Shown: one piece after another, positions 1-9,870 of the stretch
Layout of the letters: every line of letters starts with the position of its first letter
Numbering within the stretch: position 1 is the first letter of the stretch
Assembly (NCBI GenBank): GCA_024225395.1
Contig: JAAEMR010000208.1
Location: forward strand, 1-60,049
Origin: Gammaproteobacteria bacterium
Lineage (GTDB): Bacteria > Pseudomonadota > Gammaproteobacteria > GCA-001735895
Length of the DNA stretch: 60,049 bases
Reading direction: 5' to 3'
Program-made: the position numbers and the translations under genes
Notes under the pieces: model-generated
Seen by the model: only the letters and a program-made list of their open reading frames with translations
Told to the model about the DNA's origin: nothing
Database searches by the model: none

Positions 1-18
1 ATGGGCGGCATGATGTAA
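1..18 (+). CDS. groL: GroEL chaperonin, extreme C-terminus (partial)
   Basis: The window opens in frame with codons for Met-Gly-Gly-Met-Met followed by a TAA stop. GroEL proteins characteristically end in a flexible Gly-Gly-Met repeat tail, and this is the last part of such a tail. A strong intrinsic terminator follows 42 bases later, consistent with the end of a groES-groEL operon on the plus strand. Only five codons are visible, so the call rests on the tail motif and the terminator. Confidence 0.72.
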   Translation: MGGMM

Positions 19-60
19 TCATCATGGTGCTGTTTCACCAACGCACATAGCGTTTCAAGA

Positions 61-93
61 AGCCCGTAAAGCTTTGTTTTACGGGCTTTTTTT
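61..93 (+). terminator. Intrinsic terminator after groEL
   Basis: A perfect 10-bp stem (61-70 pairing with 78-87) encloses a 7-base loop and is followed by a run of six T. It lies just downstream of the groEL stop and is oriented to end plus-strand transcription. Confidence 0.9.
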
Positions 94-155
94 ATGCCTG
101 TTAGCTTTATTTAGTTCTATGCTATGTCAATGAATAGCAGGGTATTCAGGGGGTA

Positions 156-269
156 ATGAGAGGTATCGTGAAAATCAGCTACTCCGAATTTGGTGTTTTT
201 AAAGTATCGATACCCCTCATTGAAGCACAACACTTAGCTGCTGAAGCTCGTTCACTTCTCGAGAGATAA
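156..269 (+). CDS. Possible 37-codon ORF, unrecognised
   Basis: An ATG at 156 (GTG alternative at 168) preceded by a G-rich AGGGGG stretch opens a 37-codon frame ending at TAA 267-269. The second half would form a charged, alanine-rich helix. I do not recognise it. It sits directly before the integrase fossil at 284-426. Its Ile-Pro-Leu and downstream Gln are loosely like the segment preceding the Tyr-Val-Phe-Pro motif of P4-type integrases, so it may be a further decayed piece of that gene. A 14-bp inverted repeat with one mismatch (155-168 and 208-221) overlaps it. Confidence 0.22.
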   Translation: MRGIVKISYSEFGVFKVSIPLIEAQHLAAEARSLLER

Positions 270-283
270 CAGGTTATTAACCG

Positions 284-426
284 TATGTATTCCCAGATAA
301 GCGAGATTCTGTAAAAGCACGATCTAAAATGTCATGAACAACCTGCTGAGGAAACCAGGCTATGCTGCTGATGTGATGTCAGCTCATGGGTTCAGCGCTA
401 CGGCATCCACTATTATGCATGAGTAA
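284..426 (+). pseudogene. Fossil of a P4-type phage integrase (tyrosine recombinase), C-terminal part
   Basis: Two frames together recall the catalytic region of P4/IntS-family integrases. Frame one, from 284, gives Tyr-Val-Phe-Pro-Asp-Lys and stops at 335-337. The next frame, 328-426, reads Leu-Arg-Lys-x-Gly-Tyr, then MSAHGFSATASTIMHE and a TAA stop. Functional members have His-Gly-Phe-Arg-Ala in the second motif; here the catalytic Arg of the His-x-x-Arg box is Ser (AGC at 394-396). The catalytic tyrosine and everything downstream are gone, and a TAA (278-280) lies just upstream. It is a dead remnant of an integrated element next to groEL. No att repeats or cargo genes can be seen. Confidence 0.7.
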
Positions 427-528
427 AGATAGAGTATGACTGATCCAGGCATACTATTCTTGACTGAGTATAAAGTTCCATCCACATGGTTAGGATATTC
501 CTGGATATAACATAAATTCTGTTTTCTA

Positions 529-2424
529 TTATAAAAAGGGATGAATTGTCTTCAACAGGTTTTCAATGATAATGGGTTTTTTTACTACAGCATTCATTCC
601 GGCCTTAAGGTAACGCTCTCTTTCTTCGCTCATGACACTGGCACTTACTCCGATAATTGGAATTTGACTGTTATTATCATTACCTCTGCGAATAATCTCG
701 GTAGCAGCAATACCATCCATTACAGGCATTCGTATATCCATTAAAATCAGATCGAATTTGTGAGTCTGGATTTTTTCAATAGCGGCCTTTCCATTTATTG
801 CCTCGGTCACATTCTGCCCTGCCTGTTTTAGTAATGAACTGGCAACAAAACGATTAATTTTGTCATCATCGACCAGTAAGATATTTAATTGTCGGTTTAA
901 CTGAAATTCTTTTCCTGGGAATTCTTCAAGAGCACTTTCTGCGGGTACTGATACGGTTACCTCAAATGTAAAACAACTGCCTTTGTTTTGCTCTGAAGTC
1001 ACCTGCAGCGTACCCTGCATAATTTCAGTCAATTGCTTGCAAATGGCCAGGCCAAGACCAACACCCTTGTTGCTGATGCCATCTGACTCAAGCTGTTGAA
1101 ATGCTTCAAAAACTTGCTTTAGCTTATCCTTTTCTATTCCTATTCCCGTATCCCTCACAGTAAGTTGTAAACTAAACTGATTGTCAGAGACAGCTTGTCC
1201 GCCTATCACTAGCTTTACTTCCCCATCTGCTGTGTATTTAGCTGCATTACTGACCAGATTAACCGCTATTTGCAGCAACCGGTTTGCATCTGCGCTTAAA
1301 TGTTCGGGCAGGTCGTTACTTATCTCTGTAATAAAACTGGCATTACTGTTTTCAAAAAATGTTTCAACGATATTTTGAATATCGGTTATCCAGTTAAATG
1401 TGTTAAATGGCTCTATATCCAGCAACAGGTTACCGGATTCAATTTTTGATAGATCCAGTAGGTCATCAATAAGTAGCAACAGATTTTTACTTGAACTGTC
1501 GAGAATATCGATGTAGTGCTCCTGCTCCTCACTGAGAACGGTATTCCGTAACAGTTGGGTCGTGCCAAATAAGCCATTCATCGGTGTGCGGATTTCGTGA
1601 CTCATGCTGGCAAGGAACAGGCTTTTTGTATTATTGGCATCTTCAGCCTGTAGCTTGGCTAATTCGAGTTCATGGGTTCGGTCTATGACCCTTTTCTCAA
1701 GAGATTGCTGGTAGTCATTCAACTGAGAATTATAATTCTGAATTTGTTGCAGCATATCATTAAAACCATCAACTAAAGTGCCCAGTTCATCATTGCTCAG
1801 GCGTTCAGCCCTGCTGGAGAAATCTCGGTGTCTTGCGACCATTTCCATGGTGTTTAGCAGTCGTTGTACGGGTACAGATACAACACGCTGTAGTCCACCG
1901 GAAATCAGTAAGGCTAATAACATCGACAGTGCAAATATAACCAGCCCGACTGCAATTTTTCGGATAAGGCTGGTATACAGCTGACTCAAATCACCTGTAA
2001 TAAGTAGATCTGCAACATGATTGCTATCAAACATGATGGGCTCCGTCACTTCGATTCTACCGAGTAAAGACTCTAGTGCAGTTTGCCAGAAACTGACTAT
2101 ATCGGTGTCATCTAATGCGCTTGACTTATACTCGATGAAGAGGTGATCATCACGTTGCCTGATACCAGCCCAGACGACATCTTCCTGAGAAGAAAGACTG
2201 TTGATAACTTCTGTAGCGGCCTGTTTATCATTAAAAGCTATAGCAGCACTACTATTGACGGCAAGTACAGTAGCCAGAGATTGAAGCCTTGACAGAGTAT
2301 TGTCTCGTGCAGAGATAATATCTAACGACATGAGCAGCACGATGCAGGGCAGCAATACGGATGATGTTGTCAACAACATTATCGCTTCCAGCTTTTGCTT
2401 GATGCTGGCATTTTTCAGGATCAT
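529..2424 (-). CDS. Hybrid sensor histidine kinase (periplasmic CHASE8-like sensor, HAMP, HisKA, HATPase, receiver)
   Basis: A 631-residue inner-membrane kinase. Transmembrane helices at about residues 14-35 and 157-177 flank a periplasmic sensor resembling CHASE8. Then come HAMP (about 178-232), a coiled linker, HisKA with the H-box around His276 (SHEIRTPMN), an ATPase with the N-box near Asn393, DTGIGI at 425-430 and a GxGLGLA lid. The C-terminal receiver has acidic residues near 519-521, phospho-acceptor Asp563 and Lys near 615. The start overlaps the stop of the upstream YfiR-like gene by ATGA, indicating translational coupling. It is the last gene of a receptor/YfiR/kinase operon. No HPt domain is present, so a separate phosphotransfer partner is expected. 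Confidence 0.92.
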   Translation of the reverse strand: MILKNASIKQKLEAIMLLTTSSVLLPCIVLLMSLDIISARDNTLSRLQSLATVLAVNSSAAIAFNDKQAATEVINSLSSQEDVVWAGIRQRDDHLFIEYKSSALDDTDIVSFWQTALESLLGRIEVTEPIMFDSNHVADLLITGDLSQLYTSLIRKIAVGLVIFALSMLLALLISGGLQRVVSVPVQRLLNTMEMVARHRDFSSRAERLSNDELGTLVDGFNDMLQQIQNYNSQLNDYQQSLEKRVIDRTHELELAKLQAEDANNTKSLFLASMSHEIRTPMNGLFGTTQLLRNTVLSEEQEHYIDILDSSSKNLLLLIDDLLDLSKIESGNLLLDIEPFNTFNWITDIQNIVETFFENSNASFITEISNDLPEHLSADANRLLQIAVNLVSNAAKYTADGEVKLVIGGQAVSDNQFSLQLTVRDTGIGIEKDKLKQVFEAFQQLESDGISNKGVGLGLAICKQLTEIMQGTLQVTSEQNKGSCFTFEVTVSVPAESALEEFPGKEFQLNRQLNILLVDDDKINRFVASSLLKQAGQNVTEAINGKAAIEKIQTHKFDLILMDIRMPVMDGIAATEIIRRGNDNNSQIPIIGVSASVMSEERERYLKAGMNAVVKKPIIIENLLKTIHPFL

Positions 2425-2990
2425 GGTGTTTCCCTGTTTCCGATAACGGTTGCCATGCTGAGCAGGCGTGAACTAATTTTCAGACCTGAATGGCGCGCTA
2501 CATCCAGGTTGATCAGGAAACGTGTACGATTATTTTTTCGGAATATTTCAATGATGCCACCATCAGTGGCAAAACCGGAAAGTTCACTGACTGTTAAAAC
2601 TGGCTGAATGGGTAGTGATTTAAGTATGCCTTTGAAGCGTGGTTGTTCGGAAGTTGCCACCAGTAGTACATGGCAGTTATTTTCTGAAAGTGGTCTATTT
2701 TCCAGTGACTGGATGGAGACAGGATGACCCTTGATTAATTTACCGTTAAGCTGTTTAAGTTCATCCACCAATTTATCTTTGCCAGCCGTGCATAGAATAA
2801 GCGCTGCATCGGGTGTATCCCAGGTATACACTGGCCAGCTAGTAAGTTTGGCAAAGTTGAAGATGAAGGCAGCCTTGAAAAGGTCACTATCATTTTGTTC
2901 AGCAGCGATCACAGCCTGCGGGACACAGGCAAGCAGGCATAAATGCATGAGCAGGATCAGCCTGGATAATACGGGTTTCAATGTCTTCAC
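2421..2990 (-). CDS. YfiR-like periplasmic protein (DUF4154)
   Basis: A 189-residue exported protein. A GTG start at 2990 gives a basic, leucine-rich signal peptide ending near Ala-Val-Ile-Ala-Ala at residue 30. The body matches the YfiR/DUF4154 pattern: an N-terminal [14 protein letters not shown] segment, a middle strand ending in a short loop, and the C-terminal [20 protein letters not shown] stretch. YfiR of Pseudomonas is a periplasmic repressor of the membrane diguanylate cyclase YfiN. Here the adjoining inner-membrane partner is a hybrid histidine kinase, so by analogy the protein may gate that kinase. It lies 60 bases downstream of a TonB receptor gene and overlaps the kinase gene by four bases. 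Confidence 0.88.
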   Translation of the reverse strand: MKTLKPVLSRLILLMHLCLLACVPQAVIAAEQNDSDLFKAAFIFNFAKLTSWPVYTWDTPDAALILCTAGKDKLVDELKQLNGKLIKGHPVSIQSLENRPLSENNCHVLLVATSEQPRFKGILKSLPIQPVLTVSELSGFATDGGIIEIFRKNNRTRFLINLDVARHSGLKISSRLLSMATVIGNRETP

Positions 2991-3050
2991 TGCTTATGAT
3001 TACTGACAAGACTTGAAACGGTTTCCATTAAAATCATCTGAATATACGAT

Positions 3051-5123
3051 TTAAAAATCATACCGCATCTCGATATAAAAGTTTCGTTCTGGCAGCGGAA
3101 GATCTTCTTCAATCGAACCCGTACTGTATTCTCTGGCATCAACATCAAACAGATTTCGTACAGATGCCGCAAACTCCCAGTTTTGCTCTGTATAACGTAG
3201 GGTGGTATCGGTTATGAAATGGTCATCTAGCGGGGGGCGACTGTCTGTTTCTGGGCGAGGACGTTCATTCAGCCAGTTGGACTGAATATTCCAGTTCCAT
3301 TTTGGCAAAAAGCCCCAGTCAGCACGAATATAAGCTTCCTGGTCAGATAGCTGATAATTGCGAAAACCATCGTTCTGCTGATCACGGATAGAGTAATTTC
3401 CAGAAAAGAACAGGTTATTCCTGGCCTGCCAGCGGGCTTCAAGTTCAACACCTTTAATAGTGTGGTTCCCCGTATTGTTGAATTGCTTCTTACTGAGACC
3501 AGCTATATCAATAGCCTGAATAATGTCGCTTTGCTCGAAATTGAATAGATTCAAGGATAGCTGTAAGTTTCTGCTGGCGGTATAAGAAAAGGACAGATCT
3601 ATGGTAAGAGATCGTTCTGCATCAAGCTGATCATTGGGCAGGGCTCTGGAAGTTTCGGCAAACAATTCCTGGTAAGAAGGCGCTCGAAATGCCTGACCGA
3701 CCATCAGTTTGGTGGTTAACGTCTGGCTGCTTTGCCAGACCAGTGCCAATCGTGGATTGTAGGTAGGACCAAAATCGGAATAATCATCATAACGAAAACC
3801 GGCAGTCAGTTCCCAGTCATCAGAAATACTCCAGATGTCCTCTAAAAACAGGTGCGTTATTTTTCGTGTTTTCTCGGGAGCAAAAGCATAAGCTGTGTCC
3901 GAAATATCAACCAGTGGCCCACCTGCCGGAAGCATAACTCCATCCGGTCCCAGACCACTGTTAACCCACTGCTCTACATAATACAAATCTTCCCAGCTGT
4001 AACCTGCACCAACAACAATGGCATGTTTGTTAATTCCACTAAAAAGACCACTGGTTTCAATTGCGACCCGACGTTCAGCAGATCGCATCTGATTGAGAAT
4101 ACCGTCAGGGTAGGTTCCCGTATTATCAGTGTAACCTGAAGGTTTTTCCTGAAAGCCCGGGCCTGAAGAATATTTCAGGTTTTGATAACCAAGTTTTGCG
4201 TTAAGCATCCAGTCTGGATGGAAAGAGGTATTGTTATACAGCAAATCAATGTTATAACGGCTATCGCTGGCATGAGTAAGGGGATCAAATACGCTGGCAC
4301 CTGTCATGCCGGTTTGAAGATCGTTGTGGCTCGTATAATCACCCTGAAACCGCCAGTTACCTTTCGCTAACGAAAATCGAATATCTTCACCGTGCCAGCC
4401 GTAGTTCACTGTATCCGGTGCAAGCGAGGCAGTGCTATTGAAAGTTTGATCCCGTTTTGTCTGTCCATCGCTGACTATAAACGGTTCGTATCCGGCGGTA
4501 TCATGGAGTTCTGCGGTGAAGCCGATATCGAAGCCGTTGATCGTCGTACCATGTTGTATCCAGCCAGTTTTAGTCGCAAAACTACCTACCCTTATTGCGA
4601 CCTCGGAATCCTCGATTTTACCGGCGGTTTTAGTAATGATATTCAACACACCTGCAAAGGCATCGGCTCCAAATATGGCTGAGCCCGGGCCACGAATAAT
4701 TTCTATACGGTCAATTATACTAACCGGTAAGCCTTTCCAGAAAATGCCGAAAACCCACATCAGATCTTTTATCGGAGTACCATTGACCATGAGTAACGTT
4801 TGCGTGGCTTTACTGCCTCGAAAGTGAATCAGCGGTCTGTTTCCAAAAGGGTCGATTCTAATCTGGACACCTGGTACTCCTTCCAGTATGTCGGCCAGAT
4901 TAGTAGCACCGGTGGCTTTAATGTCCTGTTGAGTAATAACCGTGACCACCGCTGGTACTTTGCTTAGTTTTTGTTTTGTGGCTGTAGCAATAGTAGTTTC
5001 GAGGTTGATTAGCTCTTCAAAGCTTAACGACAGAAAGTGTTCTAACCTGTCGTTGGCAAAGCTGGCAGTAGAGAAAACCAGGCTTAACACCCAAAATATG
5101 ATACCTGATTTATGATCCTTCAT
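3051..5123 (-). CDS. TonB-dependent outer-membrane receptor
   Basis: A 690-residue protein with a signal peptide (hydrophobic residues about 8-23, ending Ser-Phe-Ala). A short lead with Phe-Glu-Glu-Leu-Ile-Asn-Leu-Glu precedes the plug domain (about 45-165), which shows VPAVVTVITQQDI, a VPGVQIRIDP strand, IEIIRGPGSAIFGADAFAG and VLNIITK. The rest is a beta-barrel ending in aromatic residues (MRYDF), as needed for outer-membrane insertion. The ligand cannot be read from sequence. The lead and the linkage to a YfiR-like protein and a sensor kinase match a recurring class of receptor thought to work with signalling rather than plain siderophore uptake; that role is inference. No Fur-like site was seen upstream. 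Confidence 0.9.
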   Translation of the reverse strand: MKDHKSGIIFWVLSLVFSTASFANDRLEHFLSLSFEELINLETTIATATKQKLSKVPAVVTVITQQDIKATGATNLADILEGVPGVQIRIDPFGNRPLIHFRGSKATQTLLMVNGTPIKDLMWVFGIFWKGLPVSIIDRIEIIRGPGSAIFGADAFAGVLNIITKTAGKIEDSEVAIRVGSFATKTGWIQHGTTINGFDIGFTAELHDTAGYEPFIVSDGQTKRDQTFNSTASLAPDTVNYGWHGEDIRFSLAKGNWRFQGDYTSHNDLQTGMTGASVFDPLTHASDSRYNIDLLYNNTSFHPDWMLNAKLGYQNLKYSSGPGFQEKPSGYTDNTGTYPDGILNQMRSAERRVAIETSGLFSGINKHAIVVGAGYSWEDLYYVEQWVNSGLGPDGVMLPAGGPLVDISDTAYAFAPEKTRKITHLFLEDIWSISDDWELTAGFRYDDYSDFGPTYNPRLALVWQSSQTLTTKLMVGQAFRAPSYQELFAETSRALPNDQLDAERSLTIDLSFSYTASRNLQLSLNLFNFEQSDIIQAIDIAGLSKKQFNNTGNHTIKGVELEARWQARNNLFFSGNYSIRDQQNDGFRNYQLSDQEAYIRADWGFLPKWNWNIQSNWLNERPRPETDSRPPLDDHFITDTTLRYTEQNWEFAASVRNLFDVDAREYSTGSIEEDLPLPERNFYIEMRYDF

Positions 5124-5704
5124 AGTTAATAAGCGTCTCGGGAAGTTAAGAATTACGGTTATCGGCTATAATTCTGAAATAGTATTAAAATAAACATGAC
5201 AGGCTTTACTTCGGTTCGTCAGCTATTTCCGGGCAAATTTTTTAGTACTGAGACGGGGCAATTGACATATCTCAATGCTCGTTCAATTTTTGAGTCATCG
5301 CAAGTTATACCAGAGCCAGCTGGATATCAAGAAAAATGTAAAAAAAGTAACCGTTCTCAGGCATTCATAACCTTCAGGCTTAATTATGTCAGAAAGATTC
5401 ATCCGGGAAAATGATAGATTCTGGGTTGGATTTCACGGATTGATAAAGAAGATATAGCTTAATTAAATCGGTCTAGCAGTATTAATCTCTATTTCTCAGT
5501 ATGGTTGACAAAAATCGGTCACAGTTGACCATTTCTGTGATCGATAAATTTATAAAGGAATATTCTGCAAACAAGAAAATTTATTGAGATTTATCAGCTG
5601 ATTTCATCAACTCATTAATCTAATGCCTTGTTTTAACAGGGCGTTTTAATTAAATATTTTCCAGGTTAAAAACTTCTCTGTTGAGCCTGTTTTTTGTTTT
5701 CATT
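5124..5704. other. 581-base intergenic region, no convincing gene
   Basis: An AT-rich gap between the receptor start and the end of the next minus-strand gene. A 72-codon plus-strand frame at 5196-5414 has no recognisable motif. A short hairpin at 5625-5642 (GCCTTG / CAGGGC) lacks a T run on either side. The promoter of the receptor operon must lie near 5124-5300, but I cannot place it. Confidence 0.6.
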
Positions 5705-8362
5705 CTACCGAAATCCTGATTTGCTGCGTTCTGCCAACTGCTGCAATGATATTTTAGCAACATCAATCAATGAGCATGCCTCTGCCAATGCTTGTGCTGA
5801 TTTTTTATCCCGGCAAAGTTGTTCAATTTTTCGGGCTAAAAGATGGAGCTTGTAATTACCATGGGCAGCAGCACTACTGCCCACAGTGTGCACTTCAAAT
5901 TTTAAGGTTTCTATATTGCTCTCATCAATGGCTTTAACAATATTTTTTATTCGTTTATTAGTATCATTCAGGTATATCTCTATTAACTCAGGGACTATCT
6001 CTGCTGAAGTATCCATCACTAACTGCTGCAGAATATTTTCATCGACATAAGACGTTGCATCTTTTTTTATTGCTGAATAATTTGTATCGACGGATCTAGT
6101 ATATTTTTTGCTTAAACGAGCGATGCAAGCAAGTGCTGCTGATTTATCAATAGGTTTGCTTAAGTAGTCATTCATGCCTGCTTTCATAAATTTTTCCTGC
6201 TCTTTCTTAAGTGCATGAGCAGTCAATGCGACAATAGGGATTTTTCCCATTTCACCCGGCAATTTACGAATTTCCTCTGTTGCCCTTATGCCATCCATTA
6301 TCGGCATTGAAATATCCATTAAAATAATATCGTAAGGTGAATTACGTACAATATCCAATGCTTCACGACCATTGCTGGCAACATCAACATGCAGCCCGAA
6401 CTTTTCTAAAATTGTTTTATTAACCATCTGGTTAGCCGGATTATCCTCTGCCATTAGAACTCTTGTGCCTGGCTTGGGAAGATCAACAGTGTTGTCGTTT
6501 AATTGTGATATGTCATCAGCTCTATTCTCATCTGCTAAGGTTTTATCAGTCTCGGATTCGAGAACAGCATCAAAGAAAAAAGTTGATCCCTTACCTGGTT
6601 CACTGCTCACACCAATGTTTCCATTCATTAATGAGATTAAGCGTTTACAGATAGCAAGTCCCAGACCTGTTCCTTCATGATTTCGACTATAGCTTTGATC
6701 GGCCATGGTAAATTCATCAAATAGTGAGGATTGTTGTTGCGGGGGAATACCTATACCGGAATCCTGTACTGCACAGTTAAGGGTAACTAATTGATCATTT
6801 TCTATATGCGCAGAGACCTTGACTGAAATTGTTCCTTTGGTAGTAAACTTAATTGCATTATTAATCAGGTTAATCAATATCTGACGTAGTCGAGAAGGAT
6901 CACCTAGAACACTTTCGGGCAGTTCAGACTCTATTTCCAATTGCAGCATTAGCCCTTTACTTATTGCCTGCTGCTTCATCAGTGCAATGGTTTGATTAAA
7001 GAGCTTTTTTGGGTCGAAATAGGTTTTTTCCAGTTCAAGTTTGTTAGCTTCCATCTTTGAAAAATCAAGAATATCATTAATGATAGTCAACAATAGTTCG
7101 CCAGATTCACGGCCGGTTTGAACCCATTTATTTTGTGTGCTGTCCAGTTCAGTTTCTTTAAGTAAACCAAGTATCCCCAGTATTGCATTCATTGGGGTAC
7201 GAATTTCATGACTCATTGTCGCTAGAAATCCAGACTTAGCCCTGCTGGCAACAAGTGCTTTATCATGTGCTAGCTGCAATTCCTGAGTTCGTTCTGTTAC
7301 TCTACGTTCCAGATTTTTATTCGTCTCGTATAAAGATACTTCTCGCGAATGAATAAGCTTTGCCATGGATATAATATCATTGTGCAGTAGATCGATTTCT
7401 CGCAGACGATAAGACTCAGAACATAGATCTACCTTATATATATTTCTGCTATTACATTTATAATGCCCTTTGGATATCATATCAGTCATTTTTCTCAATG
7501 ATTCAATGGGTGCAATGAATAATTTTCGGGATAATATAAACTGGCTGCTTATGGCAAATAAAGCTAACAGGAGTATGACCCAGATAAATTGTGTCAGTAG
7601 ATTATGGCTTATTGCCTGCAATTCACTATCATCAAGATAGCCCACCATACGGATATCTTTTACCGGAACCAGGCTGATTGAAGGCTTCTTTGATAATTGG
7701 GGACCTAAGGAAAGAATTAACTCATCATGGTGAAAAAACTGTAATTGTTCATCTTTAATTATATTATACCAGTTGAAATACTTCTCCAGATCATTGACTG
7801 GGATTTCTGTTAAGAGTATTCCTTCAGGCTGACCATTATATTGAATGACACTGGCAAAGCGTAGGTAAAAATAACCTTGTCCATTATCATGCACACCAAA
7901 ATAATTTTTTTCCTGTCCTGACATTAATGGAGAGAATTCGCTGTAATGAGTATAATCAAATTTTGGCGAAGGCATAGAGGCATAAATAATAGAGCCTTCT
8001 AAATCAAGCAGAACCAACTGAACCTGATTGCCCATAATTTGAAGGTTATTCATATAATCAGTGATATTTTCCAGCATAGCCTGAGGTTGCATGACTGCCT
8101 GAGAAAAAATGGGTTGACTGGCAAGATCATCAACAATTCCACTGTTCATATTTATATAATTTTTTACCAGTGATTCATAGATTGTAATATGACGTTCAAA
8201 ATCTCTTTTCTGGATCTTACCGAAGTCTCTTTCCAATGTGTTGTGCATGTATAGGGAGATAATCACTCCAAACAAGCCAAGGACAACAGTTAAAATAATA
8301 CTCAGTCCCCAGGTTATTGATAAACTAAACCCAAAAAATTTTTTTTTGTTTTTTTTCTGCAT
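5705..8362 (-). CDS. Hybrid sensor histidine kinase with receiver and HPt domains
   Basis: An 885-residue inner-membrane kinase. Helices at about 12-38 and 256-276 enclose a 215-residue periplasmic region of Cache-like layout. A HAMP-like segment and coiled coil lead to HisKA with His385 ([12 protein letters not shown]), an ATPase with an Asn box near 501 and DSGIGI at 534-539, and a receiver with acidic Glu-Asp-Asn near 639-641, phospho-acceptor Asp683 and Lys736. The C-terminal HPt domain has His825 ([12 protein letters not shown]). It can therefore run a His-Asp-His relay before passing phosphate to an external regulator, possibly the REC-GGDEF protein encoded upstream. The ATG follows the final stop of a decayed binding-protein gene by one base, suggesting former translational coupling. 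Confidence 0.93.
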   Translation of the reverse strand: MQKKNKKKFFGFSLSITWGLSIILTVVLGLFGVIISLYMHNTLERDFGKIQKRDFERHITIYESLVKNYINMNSGIVDDLASQPIFSQAVMQPQAMLENITDYMNNLQIMGNQVQLVLLDLEGSIIYASMPSPKFDYTHYSEFSPLMSGQEKNYFGVHDNGQGYFYLRFASVIQYNGQPEGILLTEIPVNDLEKYFNWYNIIKDEQLQFFHHDELILSLGPQLSKKPSISLVPVKDIRMVGYLDDSELQAISHNLLTQFIWVILLLALFAISSQFILSRKLFIAPIESLRKMTDMISKGHYKCNSRNIYKVDLCSESYRLREIDLLHNDIISMAKLIHSREVSLYETNKNLERRVTERTQELQLAHDKALVASRAKSGFLATMSHEIRTPMNAILGILGLLKETELDSTQNKWVQTGRESGELLLTIINDILDFSKMEANKLELEKTYFDPKKLFNQTIALMKQQAISKGLMLQLEIESELPESVLGDPSRLRQILINLINNAIKFTTKGTISVKVSAHIENDQLVTLNCAVQDSGIGIPPQQQSSLFDEFTMADQSYSRNHEGTGLGLAICKRLISLMNGNIGVSSEPGKGSTFFFDAVLESETDKTLADENRADDISQLNDNTVDLPKPGTRVLMAEDNPANQMVNKTILEKFGLHVDVASNGREALDIVRNSPYDIILMDISMPIMDGIRATEEIRKLPGEMGKIPIVALTAHALKKEQEKFMKAGMNDYLSKPIDKSAALACIARLSKKYTRSVDTNYSAIKKDATSYVDENILQQLVMDTSAEIVPELIEIYLNDTNKRIKNIVKAIDESNIETLKFEVHTVGSSAAAHGNYKLHLLARKIEQLCRDKKSAQALAEACSLIDVAKISLQQLAERSKSGFR

Positions 8363-8363
8363 A

Positions 8364-8737
8364 TTATTTTAACTTTGTATTTTTAGGTAAAATTATATCA
8401 TTATTAACATCATAGTTAGCCATGTTAAAATCATTGGTATCCAGTGCCTCATAGGCATCAGGATGACAGGATGAAGATGACATAACCTGCTTTACTATCA
8501 TCTATTGAAAGTCGAAAAATCCAGTTTTTTTCAGCAGCATAACGGGTAATTGAGCCTGCTGCTGTGCAGGGATCCAGTATCAAGATACCTTGTTGATTAA
8601 TAAGCTCTCTATTGGCCAGCAGAGGAGGGGAGTGAAGTCCTGAAAATATAAGCAGTGCCTTAGGATCTTCAAGGTATCTGTTTAAATGTTTTTTAAATCT
8701 TGGTGTACTGCATTTATCCTTAAATATTGTGATAAAC
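8364..8737 (-). pseudogene. Remnant of an ABC-type periplasmic substrate-binding protein (Peripla_BP_6-like)
   Basis: Directly after the GGDEF gene, a minus-strand frame (about 8458-8736) encodes recognisable binding-protein sequence: an EDPKALLIFSGLHSPPLLA stretch, then Asn-Trp-Ile-Phe-Arg-Leu-Ser-Ile-Asp-Asp-Ser-Lys-Ala-Gly. This resembles the N-terminal lobe of branched-chain-amino-acid-type binding proteins. It stops at 8458. Another frame continues, reading Asp-Ala-Tyr-Glu-Ala-Leu-Asp-Thr-Asn-Asp-Phe-Asn, and ends at the TAA at 8364-8366. Neither a start with a signal peptide nor most of the second lobe is present. It looks like a deleted and frameshifted gene that once sat between the REC-GGDEF gene and the hybrid kinase. 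Any peptide still made from it would be about 70-115 residues. Confidence 0.62.
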
Positions 8738-9703
8738 CTAAAGATGTTTAACACAATTTCGCCCCATTTCTTTTGCCTGATACAGAGCCTTATCTGCTCG
8801 AGCAATCAGGCTAGATGAATCATCTGAACCGGGTATAAATGTTGTTGTGCCAAAGCTGGCGGTTATCTTTAATACCTGATCACCAGTTTGAATCGACAAA
8901 CCTTCTATCAGTGTGCGGTATCGATTACAGGCGGAGATGACTTTGTCTGCATCAGTGCCTATTAAACAAAAACAAAACTCTTCACCTCCAACACGACCTA
9001 TTAGGTCACAACCACGTAAATTTGCAGAAATAATTTTAGCAACTGATTGTAAAACAGTGTCACCGGCATCATGTCCATAGCTATCATTGACCTGTTTAAA
9101 GTAATCTAGATCCATATAGGCAACTGAAAAGGGCAAAGAGTGACGTTTGGCACGATTCAATTCATTTTCCAGGGTCATATAAAAATTACGTCGATTAGGC
9201 AGTTGAGTCAGTTCATCTATATTTACCAGTTTTTCAAGTTGATGTTGATAATCAAGCAGTCTATGGCGCATATCGGCAATACGCTGCATAGATTTTATCT
9301 TGGCTTGTAATATTATTGAATTGATGGGTTTAACCAGATAATCATCGCCACCAGATTCAATACCCTGAGCAATATCTTCAGGCTCATTTCTACCACTGAG
9401 AAAAATGATAGGACACCACTCTCCTCCTCTCTCCTCTTCAAACTCTCGGATACGCATTGCCGTTTCAAAACCATTAATTCCAGGCATTTGCACATCCAAC
9501 AGGATCAGATCAATTTTCCCTATTTTATCTGTGAATATTTTGCTGGCACGATAACCATCAGAGGCTTCAAATACGTGATGCCCCAATTGCTGTAATCTCG
9601 CTCTTATCAGTACTCTTTCACTTATTGAATCATCAACAATCAATACTGTTATAGGTTTAAGGACTATTTTGTCCGCCTGTTTTAAGCTTCGTTTTTCCAT
9701 CAT
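8738..9703 (-). CDS. Response regulator diguanylate cyclase (REC-GGDEF)
   Basis: A 321-residue cytoplasmic protein that would make cyclic di-GMP. The receiver (about 18-138) has the acidic pair at 24-25, phospho-acceptor Asp70 (LILLDVQMPG) and Lys125. A coiled linker of about 25 residues leads to the GGDEF domain (about 162-321) with DELTQLPNRR, MDLDYFKQVND and an intact active site GGEEF at 239-243. Arg230-x-x-Asp233, five residues before it, forms a product-inhibition I-site. The start is preceded by AGGGTG. It is followed by the binding-protein remnant and the hybrid kinase, which is its most likely phosphodonor. Confidence 0.94.
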   Translation of the reverse strand: MMEKRSLKQADKIVLKPITVLIVDDSISERVLIRARLQQLGHHVFEASDGYRASKIFTDKIGKIDLILLDVQMPGINGFETAMRIREFEEERGGEWCPIIFLSGRNEPEDIAQGIESGGDDYLVKPINSIILQAKIKSMQRIADMRHRLLDYQHQLEKLVNIDELTQLPNRRNFYMTLENELNRAKRHSLPFSVAYMDLDYFKQVNDSYGHDAGDTVLQSVAKIISANLRGCDLIGRVGGEEFCFCLIGTDADKVISACNRYRTLIEGLSIQTGDQVLKITASFGTTTFIPGSDDSSSLIARADKALYQAKEMGRNCVKHL

Positions 9704-9870
9704 AAAACACCCTGTGTTAAAACATCCTAAAATACTTATAAAAAATTATAAGAGTTATGCATAAAAAATGCCAACTTTATATAATACTTTGAAGTTAAAG
9801 AGTTACAGGAAATAAAGAGAGAGTGAGTATGAAAATTTTACTTATTTCCTAAAATAAATGCACAATGCTT

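Noticed and set aside
5196-5414. A 72-codon plus-strand frame in the receptor upstream region
   Set aside because: No motif, no good ribosome-binding site, and composition like the surrounding spacer.
5625-5642. Hairpin GCCTTG/CAGGGC as a terminator for the 885-residue kinase
   Set aside because: No T run follows the stem on the minus strand, and the stem is only six to eight pairs.
8458-8805. A 115-codon frame as an intact gene
   Set aside because: Its first third lies antisense-free but out of frame inside the GGDEF coding end, and the rest is only a slice of a binding protein; treated as a fossil instead.
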